Shown here piece after piece: positions 8,567-18,919 of a stretch of 64,000 bases of DNA (position 1 is the first letter of the stretch; each line of letters starts with the position of its first letter). The DNA comes from Polaribacter haliotis. Lineage in GTDB: Bacteria; Bacteroidota; Bacteroidia; Flavobacteriales; Flavobacteriaceae. The stretch covers positions 1,203,501 to 1,267,500 of the forward strand of contig NZ_CP061813.1 of assembly GCF_014784055.1 (NCBI RefSeq). The letters run 5' to 3'. The notes beneath the pieces were generated by a model. It saw only the letters and a program-made list of their open reading frames with translations, searched no databases and was not told where the DNA came from. Position numbers and translations under genes: made by a program.

Positions 8567-11500
8567 TTATTGATTTAATAAACGTTTACCAAAAATTGTT
8601 GCTGTAGGATTCGTTTTTAGGTGATTTTTTAACTGCAATTGACAAACTATAAAACTTCCTTTTCCGCTTTTTAATTCTACTGCTGCTGCACTCTCACCAG
8701 CAATACCAACCCAAGTTGTTTTTCCTGATTTTAAAATAGGAACCCAACCGTCTTTTACTTCTATTAAAGTTGATAAAAATGCAGACGCAAAACCTTTAGA
8801 TTCGTTATACCAAAATTTAAAATCAAAAGGTTTAAATCCTTTCGTTAATGGATGTCCACTAAGTGGATTGACAAAATAATATTGCCCCATCACAGTTTTT
8901 TCTATAAGAATATTTTTGTTCCCAATTTTATGTTCTCCAACTGGAAGCTCTAAAAACACCAACGTTTTTCCTTGACTAACCATTTTATCTAAAGCTTCTT
9001 TGTTTTTGTTATAATCTTCTAAATTATCAATAACAATTGTGCTTGCTTCATCAGCATTATTTACTGATTTGACATCTAAATCTTCAAATAAATGTGTCGA
9101 TAAACCATTTTTTGAAGGGGAATATACTTTAGATGTCTTCTTTTTTTCTGGCTCTGGAAAAACATCTAAATCAATCATAGATTCTGATACTGCTTTTCCG
9201 TTTTCGTCAAACAAGCCTAATCTTAATTGGTATTTCGCTCTTTTAGAAACTTTTGGGGCTTTTATATCGATATACCCTTGAAATTCCGAGCTATTTAACG
9301 AATTTTTAGGTTCTTTTTGTGCTGTAGAAACTACTTTACCATTTTTTTCCAATTGCCATTTTAGCATATATTGTTTTGGAATTTTATTTAAATCGTTACT
9401 TAACCAAGCTTCAATAGAAATATTTTCGCTTTCGTAAAAATGATAACGATCTGTTCTAAGGCTTACCATTAAGGGAGCCAATGCATCTCTATAAGCATAA
9501 AATGCTTTTTTAGGGTTACGATCTACATCCATAATTGCTTTCATCCAACCTGCAGGCCACGCATCAATAAATAAATGGATTGCAAAAGACATCATTCTAT
9601 TGTCTCTACGAAATGCTTCTGTTACAAAACGTGTTGCCCAAGCTTGATGATTCTGACTCGCATCAATCCAATCTTTTACAGTAACTGGTGTTGGATACCA
9701 CATGTAATGGAATCTATTCGTTTGTGCTTTTGACACCTTGTCTGGAAACCATTGTTGATTTTTATTCTTTGGCAACCATTCTTCTGGCCAATATTTTTGA
9801 ACTGCTGTATAATTGTCGAAACCTTCTGCCCCAAATTCTCCACAAGCATAATACCAATCTGGTTTTGTTTTTTGCCAATATCCTTTGTGTAATTCACCCA
9901 AACCTAAAGCATGTCCATTGTACCAAACATTGTACATGTGACTGTCTGGTAATCCTGGAGTTGGTGGATCGTAATCGCCATCTCCTGGTTTTATAACACG
10001 ATCTGGGTTCCAGTAATTTACTATTTGGTCGCAAGCTTTAAAGAATTTCATATAATCGTCTGCACTTGCCATACTTCTTTGCGGATGCCCTTCCCCATTT
10101 GGGAAACGCTCGTTAATATAAGTAACCATTATATTACTAGGATGATTACGCACCAAACGTTCCATTTCTCCTGCTTGCTTCACCCCTTCTGCAAATAAAT
10201 TCTGACGAATACTACCAAATAAAGGCAAATCCGTTTGTAGCATAATTCCCAACATATCTGCATAATCATAAATTTCTGATTGTACAGGACGTTGTGTTAA
10301 TCTTATAAAATTCATATTGCTGACTTTCGCCAAAAGAATATCATCAATTAGTTGATCCCATTTTTTATTTTTGACATCTTGTTGTAAAAAGCCCATTGTA
10401 TTGGCTCCCCTCAACTTTATTTTATCGCCATTCAAATACATCTGTCCTTTCGGAATTGAAATGGTATCTTGTGTAAAAGAACGCATTCCAAAATGTGTTG
10501 CTTTTGCATCGGTTAAGTTTCCATTTTCGTCAAGAACTTCCGTTTGTAATTGATATAACCAAGGTGTTTCGTTATTCCATAATCTTGGCGATTCAATTGG
10601 AATTGTTACTTTTAGATAATTGGTTTCATAGCCCATCATCAAACGACTTTTTAAGCCATCTTGTGGTTTTGCCAAATCTCCAACTCCAGGAATATAGGTT
10701 GTCATTGGAATGTATTCTAAATCCTTAATTATAGTTTCCTTAAAATTTTGTCCATATAAATTAAAACGTAGTTTAATATTTTTAAAATCTTCGTAATAAT
10801 TGTTGATTTCTAACCAAACCTCAGCTTCATTTTTATCTAACATTGGCCTTACAAAAACATCATTTATGTGTAACGGATCACGAGCTTCTATATAACAATC
10901 TTGATAGATTCCCATTCCTGCAGGGCAATGATGCCAACCTAATTTTGGGTCGTCCCAACCTAAACCAGAAGCAGCGTAAATTTTATTTCCGATTTTACGT
11001 TCGTTTCCACCATCAAAAGAACCTAAGGTTGTATAATCATTATCAACTTGAACGATTAATGTGTTTTTTCCTGGTTTTAGGTATTTTGTAATATCAAATT
11101 CAAAAGGTGCAAAAAAACCAGTATGTTCTCCTACTAAATTACCGTTTATAAAAACCTTTGCCCAATAATCTACTCCTTTAAAATGTACAAACTGGCTTTT
11201 ATATTGTAACATTTCTGGAGTCAATTCAAACTCTTTTCTGTAGTATGTTGTTGCTTTTCCTTCTGGTGGCCCATAATGTGGAACACTAACAGATTCCCAA
11301 GAACCATTTCCTGCAATTACTTTAGAAAAATCTGTTTTATCTTCAGCAGTTCCAAGACGCCAGTCGAATTTTGTTAAATCTAATCGTGCTCTCGTTTTTT
11401 TAACTTTGGGTGCGTAATTTTTCATAAAAGGAATAAATTTATTCCTCATTTTCTGTAATTCCGCTTGCAGTTCTGCTTTTGTGTCCATTTTATTCATGGG

Positions 11501-11698
11501 ACTAAAAGCAGCTTTTTTTCCTTTCATTTTAGGCAAGTGCAAATCTGGAAGTACAGGTGGTAATTTATCTTCTAATAAATGTAATCTGGTACCTTGAACT
11601 TTGTTTCCTATTTGTGCAAATTGATCCTTTTCCTGTGCCATAAAAGCACTAAAAGATAAACACAATAGTAGTGTAATTAGCTTACAGTTTTTATACAT
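8567..11698 (-). CDS. Glycoside hydrolase family 2 enzyme, secreted
   Basis: 1043 residues with signal peptide (about 1-21). A jelly-roll sugar-binding domain (about 110-275, with YYRKEF and the typical WAKVFINGNLVGEHTG strand), an Ig-like domain (about 280-400) and a TIM barrel (about 415-740) follow the GH2 order, with further C-terminal beta-domains to the end. The acid/base is Glu530 in NHPSNIM..INE; the nucleophile is in ACGEFGAEG (Glu621 or Glu625). GH2 covers beta-galactosidases, beta-glucuronidases and beta-mannosidases; the C-terminal part has no family marker I recognise, so the sugar is unknown. Secretion and operon position show a role in outer polysaccharide breakdown rather than lactose use. 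Confidence 0.85.
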   Translation of the reverse strand: MYKNCKLITLLLCLSFSAFMAQEKDQFAQIGNKVQGTRLHLLEDKLPPVLPDLHLPKMKGKKAAFSPMNKMDTKAELQAELQKMRNKFIPFMKNYAPKVKKTRARLDLTKFDWRLGTAEDKTDFSKVIAGNGSWESVSVPHYGPPEGKATTYYRKEFELTPEMLQYKSQFVHFKGVDYWAKVFINGNLVGEHTGFFAPFEFDITKYLKPGKNTLIVQVDNDYTTLGSFDGGNERKIGNKIYAASGLGWDDPKLGWHHCPAGMGIYQDCYIEARDPLHINDVFVRPMLDKNEAEVWLEINNYYEDFKNIKLRFNLYGQNFKETIIKDLEYIPMTTYIPGVGDLAKPQDGLKSRLMMGYETNYLKVTIPIESPRLWNNETPWLYQLQTEVLDENGNLTDAKATHFGMRSFTQDTISIPKGQMYLNGDKIKLRGANTMGFLQQDVKNKKWDQLIDDILLAKVSNMNFIRLTQRPVQSEIYDYADMLGIMLQTDLPLFGSIRQNLFAEGVKQAGEMERLVRNHPSNIMVTYINERFPNGEGHPQRSMASADDYMKFFKACDQIVNYWNPDRVIKPGDGDYDPPTPGLPDSHMYNVWYNGHALGLGELHKGYWQKTKPDWYYACGEFGAEGFDNYTAVQKYWPEEWLPKNKNQQWFPDKVSKAQTNRFHYMWYPTPVTVKDWIDASQNHQAWATRFVTEAFRRDNRMMSFAIHLFIDAWPAGWMKAIMDVDRNPKKAFYAYRDALAPLMVSLRTDRYHFYESENISIEAWLSNDLNKIPKQYMLKWQLEKNGKVVSTAQKEPKNSLNSSEFQGYIDIKAPKVSKRAKYQLRLGLFDENGKAVSESMIDLDVFPEPEKKKTSKVYSPSKNGLSTHLFEDLDVKSVNNADEASTIVIDNLEDYNKNKEALDKMVSQGKTLVFLELPVGEHKIGNKNILIEKTVMGQYYFVNPLSGHPLTKGFKPFDFKFWYNESKGFASAFLSTLIEVKDGWVPILKSGKTTWVGIAGESAAAVELKSGKGSFIVCQLQLKNHLKTNPTATIFGKRLLNQ

Positions 11699-11710
11699 CT
11701 TCTTCTTATT

Positions 11711-13906
11711 TTATTTTGATTCTTTTCTTTTTTGAACACCAATTTTATCAAATGGAATGTTTTTAAAACCTGGAATTTTTTCAAATGCTTTTGCATCTTT
11801 CTTCAAATTGAAATTCTGTGCTTCTTCATTTACAAATCCTGGGTTTTCATCTGTAATCCAATTATCATCTAAAAATGGCATCCACTCCTCTTTACCATTA
11901 TGAACTTTCTTCACTTTATAAAAAATATTTTTAGAAAATGTATTGCGTTTTGGCAAGGCAGGATTATCCTCCCAATATTTCGCTAAATTCGGGTAAGCAA
12001 CACTGTAAGGTGGATTTTTAAAATTAACTGCCTGTAAACGTTTATCGTAAACTGCTCCTTTATCAAGAGTTCCTTTCGACCAATTTTGTAAACGGTTATC
12101 TATATGAACTGCAAGATTCATATCTACAAAAATATTATTGGTGTATGGGTTGTCCATTCCACCTCCAATTAAAATAGGAAGACTTCCTGGTTTGTAGAAA
12201 ATATTTCCGAAAACTTCCATTCCACAAGCCCCATCATCATGATAAACAGCTGATGTAGCATGCTCTCCATCTATATGATGAAAATAGTTATAATAAACTT
12301 TATGGCCACTTTCAGCAGGATCTCGACCATAATACAAAGCTCCTTGATCGTGTACTTCTTGACACACATCATGGATGTTATTATATTCAATTAAATGGTT
12401 ATTACCATGCAATAAAATCGCCATACTTGGTGCGTTATAAAGCTCGCAGTTAGAAATCCTATTCCCAACACCTGTAATTAATATTCCTGCTCTATAAGAT
12501 TTTTCAATTCGATTAAAATCGTGAATTGTTGTGTTTTCTACATAATTATTAGCAGGTACTAAGGTTAATCTATCTCCACCACCCAAATGTACTCCACCTG
12601 CACCTGTGTTAAAAATTGTACAATTTACAACTCCGTTATTATGACCTCCCATTCTATTAAAGGTTGCGTCTTCATAAATATGTTGTAAATAACTACCAAT
12701 AACTTCGGATGCAGCTTTACCAGTTCCATCGTGCCTTAAAGTTTCGAATGGTGCAATTCCTTTACCAATACAAACACCTACAATTCCTAAATTGGTAAAT
12801 GTACAGCTGTCCACAAGGTTATTTTCTGTCTGTTCCATATAAACTCCCATTCCTCTGGAACATGTAAAAGTTATATTCTTAAATTGAATGTTTGAAGCTT
12901 TTATTAAACTAACCATTGGTCTTTCTAAAATTGAAATTTCCAATAATTTTATTTCTTCTGAAGGATAAAAATATAAGATGCCTTTTTTGCGGTCTAAATA
13001 ATATTCTCCAGGAGCATCCACTTCTTCCAAAACATTATAAACAAACCATTTTTGAAACTTTTTACCACTACCAAAACCGTATAAAGAAGGTTGTTTGGTG
13101 GTAAATGTTTTATTTTTGAAATCAATTTCTTTTAACTCTACAGCATCTTCTGCCCAACCTTCTTTAAAATACCCAGAAATCCAAACATCTTCAAACGTTT
13201 TCCAAGTTGAAGGACGATCGTTATCATACGTAAATTTACCTCCTCTATTGCTATGATCTCCATTTCTTGGAATTGAGCCAGCATCAATAATTTTACCCAT
13301 TGCAAGTGTAGAATCATTTGGCCATTTTGCTAATGATAATGGTTTTCCGTTTACAAATAACTCAGCCCAAGTAGGTCCAAATGGCCTTGCAAAACCAACA
13401 GGACGCAAAGTTCCATAATCTGTTACGTTTATGTTTTTTAAATTTATTTCTCTAATTTTTGATCTTACAGATGCTGAAAATCTCTCTAAAGTTTCAGTAT
13501 CTTTTACAGGTAAAGCTTTATCTGTTGGAATAGAAAGTCCTCCATGAAAAACTACTTTTTCGTTTTTATAAGCAGTATAAATAATTGGGTATTCTTTGGA
13601 GCCAGAATCTTCGTTTCCTAATTCTAAAGTTTGTGTTCTGTAATAAGTTCCTTCACGAAGATTTACATGAAAACTTCCATAGCTTTTATCCTCGTTTTTT
13701 AATTTTCTAATTTCGTCTCTTGCTCTTTCTATAGACGCAAAAGGTTTTGATATGGAACCATCTCCTGAAGTATCATTTCCTGTGGTCGCTACAAATATCT
13801 CAGTAGTTTTTTTTGTACAAGCAGTAAAAGACACTATTGTAAAGAACAATAAGAATACAATACTAAAACTTGTTATTTTTTTGAATGGTGATAAGGTGTT
13901 TTTCAT
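11711..13906 (-). CDS. GH141-like right-handed beta-helix lipoprotein
   Basis: 731-residue lipoprotein (lipobox at Cys30). The mature start (IFVATTGNDTSGDG..PFASIERARDEI) and the segment REGTYYRTQTLELG..EDSGSKEYPI are characteristic of the beta-helix proteins classed as GH141; the middle (about 330-600) has repeated short strands with N-rich turns typical of parallel beta-helices. Characterised GH141 members include an alpha-L-fucosidase acting on rhamnogalacturonan II and a xylanase. It is the first gene after susD, separated by a 143-base gap that contains a hairpin. Family membership is inferred from motifs; catalytic residues were not identified. The alternative is a polysaccharide lyase-like beta-helix. 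Confidence 0.7.
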   Translation of the reverse strand: MKNTLSPFKKITSFSIVFLLFFTIVSFTACTKKTTEIFVATTGNDTSGDGSISKPFASIERARDEIRKLKNEDKSYGSFHVNLREGTYYRTQTLELGNEDSGSKEYPIIYTAYKNEKVVFHGGLSIPTDKALPVKDTETLERFSASVRSKIREINLKNINVTDYGTLRPVGFARPFGPTWAELFVNGKPLSLAKWPNDSTLAMGKIIDAGSIPRNGDHSNRGGKFTYDNDRPSTWKTFEDVWISGYFKEGWAEDAVELKEIDFKNKTFTTKQPSLYGFGSGKKFQKWFVYNVLEEVDAPGEYYLDRKKGILYFYPSEEIKLLEISILERPMVSLIKASNIQFKNITFTCSRGMGVYMEQTENNLVDSCTFTNLGIVGVCIGKGIAPFETLRHDGTGKAASEVIGSYLQHIYEDATFNRMGGHNNGVVNCTIFNTGAGGVHLGGGDRLTLVPANNYVENTTIHDFNRIEKSYRAGILITGVGNRISNCELYNAPSMAILLHGNNHLIEYNNIHDVCQEVHDQGALYYGRDPAESGHKVYYNYFHHIDGEHATSAVYHDDGACGMEVFGNIFYKPGSLPILIGGGMDNPYTNNIFVDMNLAVHIDNRLQNWSKGTLDKGAVYDKRLQAVNFKNPPYSVAYPNLAKYWEDNPALPKRNTFSKNIFYKVKKVHNGKEEWMPFLDDNWITDENPGFVNEEAQNFNLKKDAKAFEKIPGFKNIPFDKIGVQKRKESK

Positions 13907-13973
13907 TTTGATGAGAATTTATAAAAACGATATAAAGTTAAAATGATGAATTTAAGAAGAATGTTTTAAATAT

Positions 13974-14009
13974 AAAGGTGCCATAATTTTTTACTTTTAT
14001 GACACCTTT
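13974..14009 (-). terminator. Hairpin between susD and the hydrolase genes
   Basis: A 13-base stem with one mismatch (13974-13986 against 13997-14009) and a 10-base T-rich loop lies 40 bases downstream of the susD stop. On the minus strand it ends in a short A/T run rather than a strong T tract, so it is probably a leaky terminator or an RNA-end stabiliser that gives more susCD transcript than hydrolase transcript. Such a step-down after susCD is common in these loci; its effect here is inferred. Confidence 0.5.
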
Positions 14010-14049
14010 AACAAACTAACTCAAATAATATTATTTATATAAAAGTATA

Positions 14050-15777
14050 TTAATTATTGTAACCAGGGTTTTGCTCTAATAGAGCTTCTTTATTCCTTTC
14101 TATTTCTCCATTTGGAATAGGCCATTTGTTTATATAATCTGGAATTGTTCTTCCTTTAACAACAGTTTCTTCATGATATTTATTCAAATATTCTACCAGT
14201 TTACCTGTTCTTAATAAAGTATTTAACCTAAACTCTTCTACATGTAATTCTCTTGCTCGTTCATCTAAAATTAAATCGATATTAACATCACCTGCAGCAA
14301 CTAAAGTTGCGTTTACTCTTCTTCTTATTGCGTTAATGTCATTCGCTGCTAATCCTGTTGCTCCATTTAACATATGAGCCTCAGCTCTAAGTAAGTAAAC
14401 TTCTGGTAAACGCATTATATACCAATCTTTATAAATAGTACCTCCATCGTGTTTTTGCTGACTAGAAGTTTCAAAACGGAAACCATAATGATCTACCATC
14501 GTATTTTTCTGAAAATATGGTCCAACATATCTTTTATCCCAATTTGATTCTACATTATCTTCTGTAATTGGCTGTCCATAAAAAGCACTAGCTGGATTTG
14601 TCCAATAATGCGTTCTTTGAATATTATATTTTGAATTACGCATGTCTCTATCAAAATCTCCTTTATAATTCCAAATCTTTTTGTCTAAATATGGGTTTGC
14701 TAACCCATGACCTACAGGACGCCCCATTAAAGTATCTTTCAAGAAATTTGAAGTTGCATTTTTATCTTTTAAAGCCCAAGGAATTGGCCCCCACCATCTT
14801 TCTAAGTTAAAACTTGTACTACCTCCAACAAATCCACCTCCTTCAACTCCAACATCGAATTGAGTGTTCCAAATAGTTTCCATGTTTCCATCTCTTCTAT
14901 TAAAGTTTCCATCACGAAATAAATCCCAGTATACATCGCCCCAAGCCTCATCATTTGGCCCTTTATGATCGTAACCTTGCCATTTGAAATCTTTATATTT
15001 TCCAAAACGTGCAGTCATTAATTGTAATTTACCTCCATTAATTACTTTATTAGCTGCTGCAATCGCTGCAGGATAGTCACCTAATTGTATGTTAACTTCT
15101 GTAAGTATTGTATATGCTGCTTCCTGAGATGATTGCCCACCTTTTACCTGATCTACTGAAGGCATCCAAGTTATAGCAAATGTTAAATCTTCTTTACACT
15201 GTTGGTAAACTTCTTCTTTAGTTGCGCGTACATAATCGAACTTAGGTTCTGTTGTTTCTTTAAGAACAATAGGCACTCCACCCCACATGTTCGCTAAAAA
15301 ACGATATGCAAAAGCTCTTAAAAACTTAGCTTCACCTACAATTGCATTTTTTTCTGCATCGGATTTCCATTCAACTCCATCTTGCTCAGCTCTATCGATA
15401 ATTACGTTTGTCTTACCAATTATAGAGTAAAATCTACCCCACCATTTACTAACAGTACCATTATCTGCGTTAAAAGTATCCCAGTTGTATATTTGTCTTT
15501 CGTAATTTCCTTGTTCAACAAGTACAGTTACTAAATCTAAATCCATTCCTAACATATCAAAATTATCCCAATTATCTCTATTTGCGTAGAAATAAGATCT
15601 AACATCTAAATAAATATGAGCTAAAGCTCCTTCAAAACCTTTTTTATCTTTAAAAGAATTTTCTGGACTTAAGAAATCTTTAGGCTTTTCCGTAAGGAAA
15701 TCGTCACTATTACAAGATATTAATCCTGATAGCATAAGCGCTAATACTATTAATATTTTTGTTGTTATATTTTTCAT
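14050..15777 (-). CDS. susD: SusD/RagB family glycan-binding lipoprotein
   Basis: 575 residues, lipoprotein with Cys22 in the sequence ISCNSDDFL, directly followed by the usual TEKPKDFLSPENSF segment of SusD proteins. Tetratricopeptide-like helices (about 60-240) and the C-terminal VYLLRAEAHML..INAIRRRVNA segment, then LDERARELHVEEFR, are family hallmarks. SusD caps the SusC barrel at the cell surface and delivers oligosaccharides to it. It starts 11 bases after the susC stop, so the two are translated from one transcript. The binding residues for the glycan cannot be read out, and the C-terminus is complete (ends PGYNN, normal for the family). Confidence 0.95.
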   Translation of the reverse strand: MKNITTKILIVLALMLSGLISCNSDDFLTEKPKDFLSPENSFKDKKGFEGALAHIYLDVRSYFYANRDNWDNFDMLGMDLDLVTVLVEQGNYERQIYNWDTFNADNGTVSKWWGRFYSIIGKTNVIIDRAEQDGVEWKSDAEKNAIVGEAKFLRAFAYRFLANMWGGVPIVLKETTEPKFDYVRATKEEVYQQCKEDLTFAITWMPSVDQVKGGQSSQEAAYTILTEVNIQLGDYPAAIAAANKVINGGKLQLMTARFGKYKDFKWQGYDHKGPNDEAWGDVYWDLFRDGNFNRRDGNMETIWNTQFDVGVEGGGFVGGSTSFNLERWWGPIPWALKDKNATSNFLKDTLMGRPVGHGLANPYLDKKIWNYKGDFDRDMRNSKYNIQRTHYWTNPASAFYGQPITEDNVESNWDKRYVGPYFQKNTMVDHYGFRFETSSQQKHDGGTIYKDWYIMRLPEVYLLRAEAHMLNGATGLAANDINAIRRRVNATLVAAGDVNIDLILDERARELHVEEFRLNTLLRTGKLVEYLNKYHEETVVKGRTIPDYINKWPIPNGEIERNKEALLEQNPGYNN

Positions 15778-15788
15778 TTTTTATATGT

Positions 15789-18700
15789 TTAAAAATTAAA
15801 TGAGCATGTCAATAAATAGGTTCTAAGTGAAGGCCTAGAAGTCCAAGTATTTCCTTGATTGGTTTCTGGATCTAATCCTTTCCAATGAGGAGCATATGTA
15901 AATAAATTATCTCCACTTAAAGTAAGTCTTAATCCTTGTAGTCCAATTGGTTTTACAATTTCAGACATATCATATGATAAAGCAACTTTTTGTAATTTTA
16001 TAAAACTTCTGTCTACATACTTACTTGCTCTATATCTTGCTGTATTTCTATATCCTGGTCTTGGATAATATGCATTTGTGTTAGTTGGTGTCCAATAATC
16101 ATAGACTGGATGATTTAAATCACGACGTCCTGCAGTAAAATCGAAGTAAGGTGTATCGCTATTAGATAAGAAATGTCCATTACCACCCCAAATTGAATAA
16201 AAATAAGTTAACAAAGAAAATTTCTTGTATTTAAGAGTATTTGTTAAACTCCATCTAAAGTTAGGGTTTGTATCCCCTAAAAATTGACGATCCTTGTCTG
16301 AAGTAATTCTTCCATCGCTATCTACATCTTCTAATATGTAATCTCCAGGACGCATTCCGTCTAAGATTGTACCATTATCTACATCACTTTGTTGATAAAT
16401 ACCTTGATTTTCATACCAATAAACTGTCCCTAGTGTTTTTCCAATGAAATAACCACTATTAATCAAATCATCTTCTACTCCATCACCATCATTATCTTCA
16501 CCTAAAATACTTACTACTTTATTTCTGTTTAAAGAAAAAGCGAAGTCAGATGTCCATCTAAAATCTTCTTTATCAACATTTATAGTACTTAAAGCTATTT
16601 CAAGTCCTTTATTATCAATTTGTCCTATATTAGATAAAATACTACCTGCACCAGAAGCGGCTGGTAGCCCTAAATTGAAAATTAAGTCGTTTGTTTGGGT
16701 TTTATAACCCTCTACATATCCCGAGATTCTATCATTAAAAAAACCAAAATCTAATCTTAAGTTTAATCCTGTAGTTTTCTCCCAACCTAAGTTGTTTTGA
16801 GCTAAAGATGAAATTCTTTGTGTTACTGTATAAGAGTTATCACCTGCATATACAAACTTACTTGTAGCAACTTTTGCTAATGTTTGGTAAGGATTAATCG
16901 CTTGATTACCTGTTGAACCATAAGAAGCTTTTAAAGATAATGCGCTTAAAACATTAGAATTATTTAGGAAACTTTCTTTGTAAATATTCCAATTTGCTCC
17001 TACAGAATAGAAGTTTCCATATTTTTTATTCTTACTAAAACCTGAAAAACCATCTCTTCTAAAAGTTCCTGTAAGAGAATATTTATCGTCATAAGTATAA
17101 TTAAGTCTTGCCATTTGACCTACTCCTCCATATTCTCCACCACCTGTAGATACTGATTGGTTTTGTGCGTCTTCTAATTTATAATCACCAAGAACAGAAT
17201 TATCAAAACCAGAACCTGAAGCATTTACACTTTCGTACTTAGTTGATTCTTTAGAATGTAATAATGTTAAATTGATTCTGTGTTTATCAAAAGTTCTGTT
17301 ATAATTAATAATATTATCTAATAATTGATCGCTTGTTCTGCTATAAGATCTACTTCCTGTTCCTCTTGGACTTAAACCTTGCACTGTCTTTTCATTGTAA
17401 AAAACATTATTTTCACTCCATCTTAAAGAGTTGGAAAAATTAACAGTATACTTTAAACCTTCTATTCCTGGTATTTTAAACACTCCAGAAACTAAACCTG
17501 TAAGATTGTTTCTAAAATCTCTGTCCGATGTTGGAATAAATAATAATGGATTACGTAAAGAAGTAGTTGTTTGTGGAAAAAACACTGGAGTAGTCCCATC
17601 TTCTTCATATAAACTAGCATATGGACTTAATGATGTAGCTTGGTCTAAAGGTGGAGAAATTCCTGAAAAATCTCTAAAACTGTAAGATGTTTTTACACCT
17701 AATGTAAACCAGTCTGTTAAATCGCTATTTAAATTTATTCTACCCGTTAAATTCTTAAAATTATCATTTAAAACAACTCCTTGTTGATCTGTAACTGAAG
17801 CAGAAATATAATAATTAGACTTTTCTGTACTGTTAGAAATACTAAGATCTGCTTTTGTACTAAACCCAGTTCTAATAAAAGGGTCAAAAGGCTGAGATAA
17901 TGTTGGAGTATGGTTTGGTGTAGCTTCATAATTTTCTCTTTCAATATCCGTTAAATAGGTATTGATTAAATTAGGATCTGCATCTAAACCTGCATCTGCA
18001 CGCATATCCAAAACTCTTTGCAAATATCCTGGTCCATCATATAAATCTAAACGATTTAATTCTTTAGTGACACCAGTAGTTACATTTACACTAAATAAAG
18101 GTTTACCATCTTTACCTCTACCTCTTTTTGTTTGAATTAAAATAACTCCATTTGCAGATCGTGAACCATAAACAGCAGCTGCACTTGCATCTTTTAAAAC
18201 TGTGAAACTTTCAATATCATTCGTAGGTACGTCTGATAATGATCCATTGTAAACAACACCATCCAATACTATTAAGGGTCCATTTCCTGCACCAACAGAG
18301 TTTTGTCCTCTAATACTTAAACTTGCTACAGCTCCAGCACTATTGATAGAACCAACATTTAATCCTGCCACAGTTCCTTTTACCGTTTCTAAAATGTTAT
18401 TTACAGGAACATCTTTATACGTTTTTAAATCTGCAACAGCGACTGAACCAGTTACTTCTTGTCTCTTTTGAGTACCATACCCAACTATAACAATTTCGTC
18501 TAGTTGTGAAGCATCTTCCTTAAGAGTAACATTAATTTCCTGCTGATTAGATACTGTTACCTCCAAGGTCTTATAACCTATATAAGAAAATACTAAAACA
18601 GCACTTTCTTTAGTGTTTATGGTATAGTTACCATCAAAATCTGTAGACACACCATTTAAAGTCCCTTTTTCAAGAATATTAACTCCTGGAATTGGCACTG

Positions 18701-18803
18701 AGAATTCGTCTACAACCGTTCCTTTTATTGTCTTGTTTTGTGCAACTGTATTAGTTATTGCTAAAAAACAAATACCAATAAATAGTAGATACATTTTTTT
18801 CAT
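15789..18803 (-). CDS. susC: SusC/RagA TonB-dependent oligosaccharide transporter
   Basis: 1004 residues: signal peptide (about 1-21), a carboxypeptidase-regulatory-like domain (about 24-100, KGTVVDEFSVPIPGVNI), the plug (about 108-230, with VGYGTQKRQEVTGSV, then SIRGQNSVGAGNGPLIVLDGVV) and a 22-strand-type barrel ending in aromatic SFNF. It imports oligosaccharides through the outer membrane using TonB energy, in complex with SusD. Length is normal for the family. It lacks an N-terminal sigma-regulator (STN) domain, which fits control by the divergent HTCC regulator instead of an ECF sigma/anti-sigma pair. Confidence 0.96.
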   Translation of the reverse strand: MKKMYLLFIGICFLAITNTVAQNKTIKGTVVDEFSVPIPGVNILEKGTLNGVSTDFDGNYTINTKESAVLVFSYIGYKTLEVTVSNQQEINVTLKEDASQLDEIVIVGYGTQKRQEVTGSVAVADLKTYKDVPVNNILETVKGTVAGLNVGSINSAGAVASLSIRGQNSVGAGNGPLIVLDGVVYNGSLSDVPTNDIESFTVLKDASAAAVYGSRSANGVILIQTKRGRGKDGKPLFSVNVTTGVTKELNRLDLYDGPGYLQRVLDMRADAGLDADPNLINTYLTDIERENYEATPNHTPTLSQPFDPFIRTGFSTKADLSISNSTEKSNYYISASVTDQQGVVLNDNFKNLTGRINLNSDLTDWFTLGVKTSYSFRDFSGISPPLDQATSLSPYASLYEEDGTTPVFFPQTTTSLRNPLLFIPTSDRDFRNNLTGLVSGVFKIPGIEGLKYTVNFSNSLRWSENNVFYNEKTVQGLSPRGTGSRSYSRTSDQLLDNIINYNRTFDKHRINLTLLHSKESTKYESVNASGSGFDNSVLGDYKLEDAQNQSVSTGGGEYGGVGQMARLNYTYDDKYSLTGTFRRDGFSGFSKNKKYGNFYSVGANWNIYKESFLNNSNVLSALSLKASYGSTGNQAINPYQTLAKVATSKFVYAGDNSYTVTQRISSLAQNNLGWEKTTGLNLRLDFGFFNDRISGYVEGYKTQTNDLIFNLGLPAASGAGSILSNIGQIDNKGLEIALSTINVDKEDFRWTSDFAFSLNRNKVVSILGEDNDGDGVEDDLINSGYFIGKTLGTVYWYENQGIYQQSDVDNGTILDGMRPGDYILEDVDSDGRITSDKDRQFLGDTNPNFRWSLTNTLKYKKFSLLTYFYSIWGGNGHFLSNSDTPYFDFTAGRRDLNHPVYDYWTPTNTNAYYPRPGYRNTARYRASKYVDRSFIKLQKVALSYDMSEIVKPIGLQGLRLTLSGDNLFTYAPHWKGLDPETNQGNTWTSRPSLRTYLLTCSFNF

Positions 18804-18842
18804 AAAATTGAATTGATTTTAGTTAACGTTTATTTAACATTA

Positions 18843-18868
18843 CAATAGTACACAATATGCTAAGCCAA
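18843..18868 (-). promoter_or_regulatory. Candidate susC promoter
   Basis: On the minus strand TACTATTG (18850-18843) resembles the Bacteroidota -7 box TAnnTTTG with one difference, and TTGG (18868-18865) lies 14 bases further upstream in the region of the -33 element. The start of susC is 40 bases downstream. The spacing is shorter than the usual 19-21 bases, so this is a moderate match. Confidence 0.35.
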
Positions 18869-18875
18869 CTATAAT

Positions 18876-18886
18876 ACGGATTCCGT
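18876..18886. promoter_or_regulatory. Perfect 11-base palindrome upstream of susC
   Basis: ACGGATTCCGT is a perfect odd palindrome located just upstream of the candidate susC -33 region in the susC/HTCC divergent intergenic region. It may be an operator; short palindromes do also arise by chance. Confidence 0.25.
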
Positions 18887-18919
18887 TTTCCATAACACTT
18901 TTTCGTTTTATTAACACAT

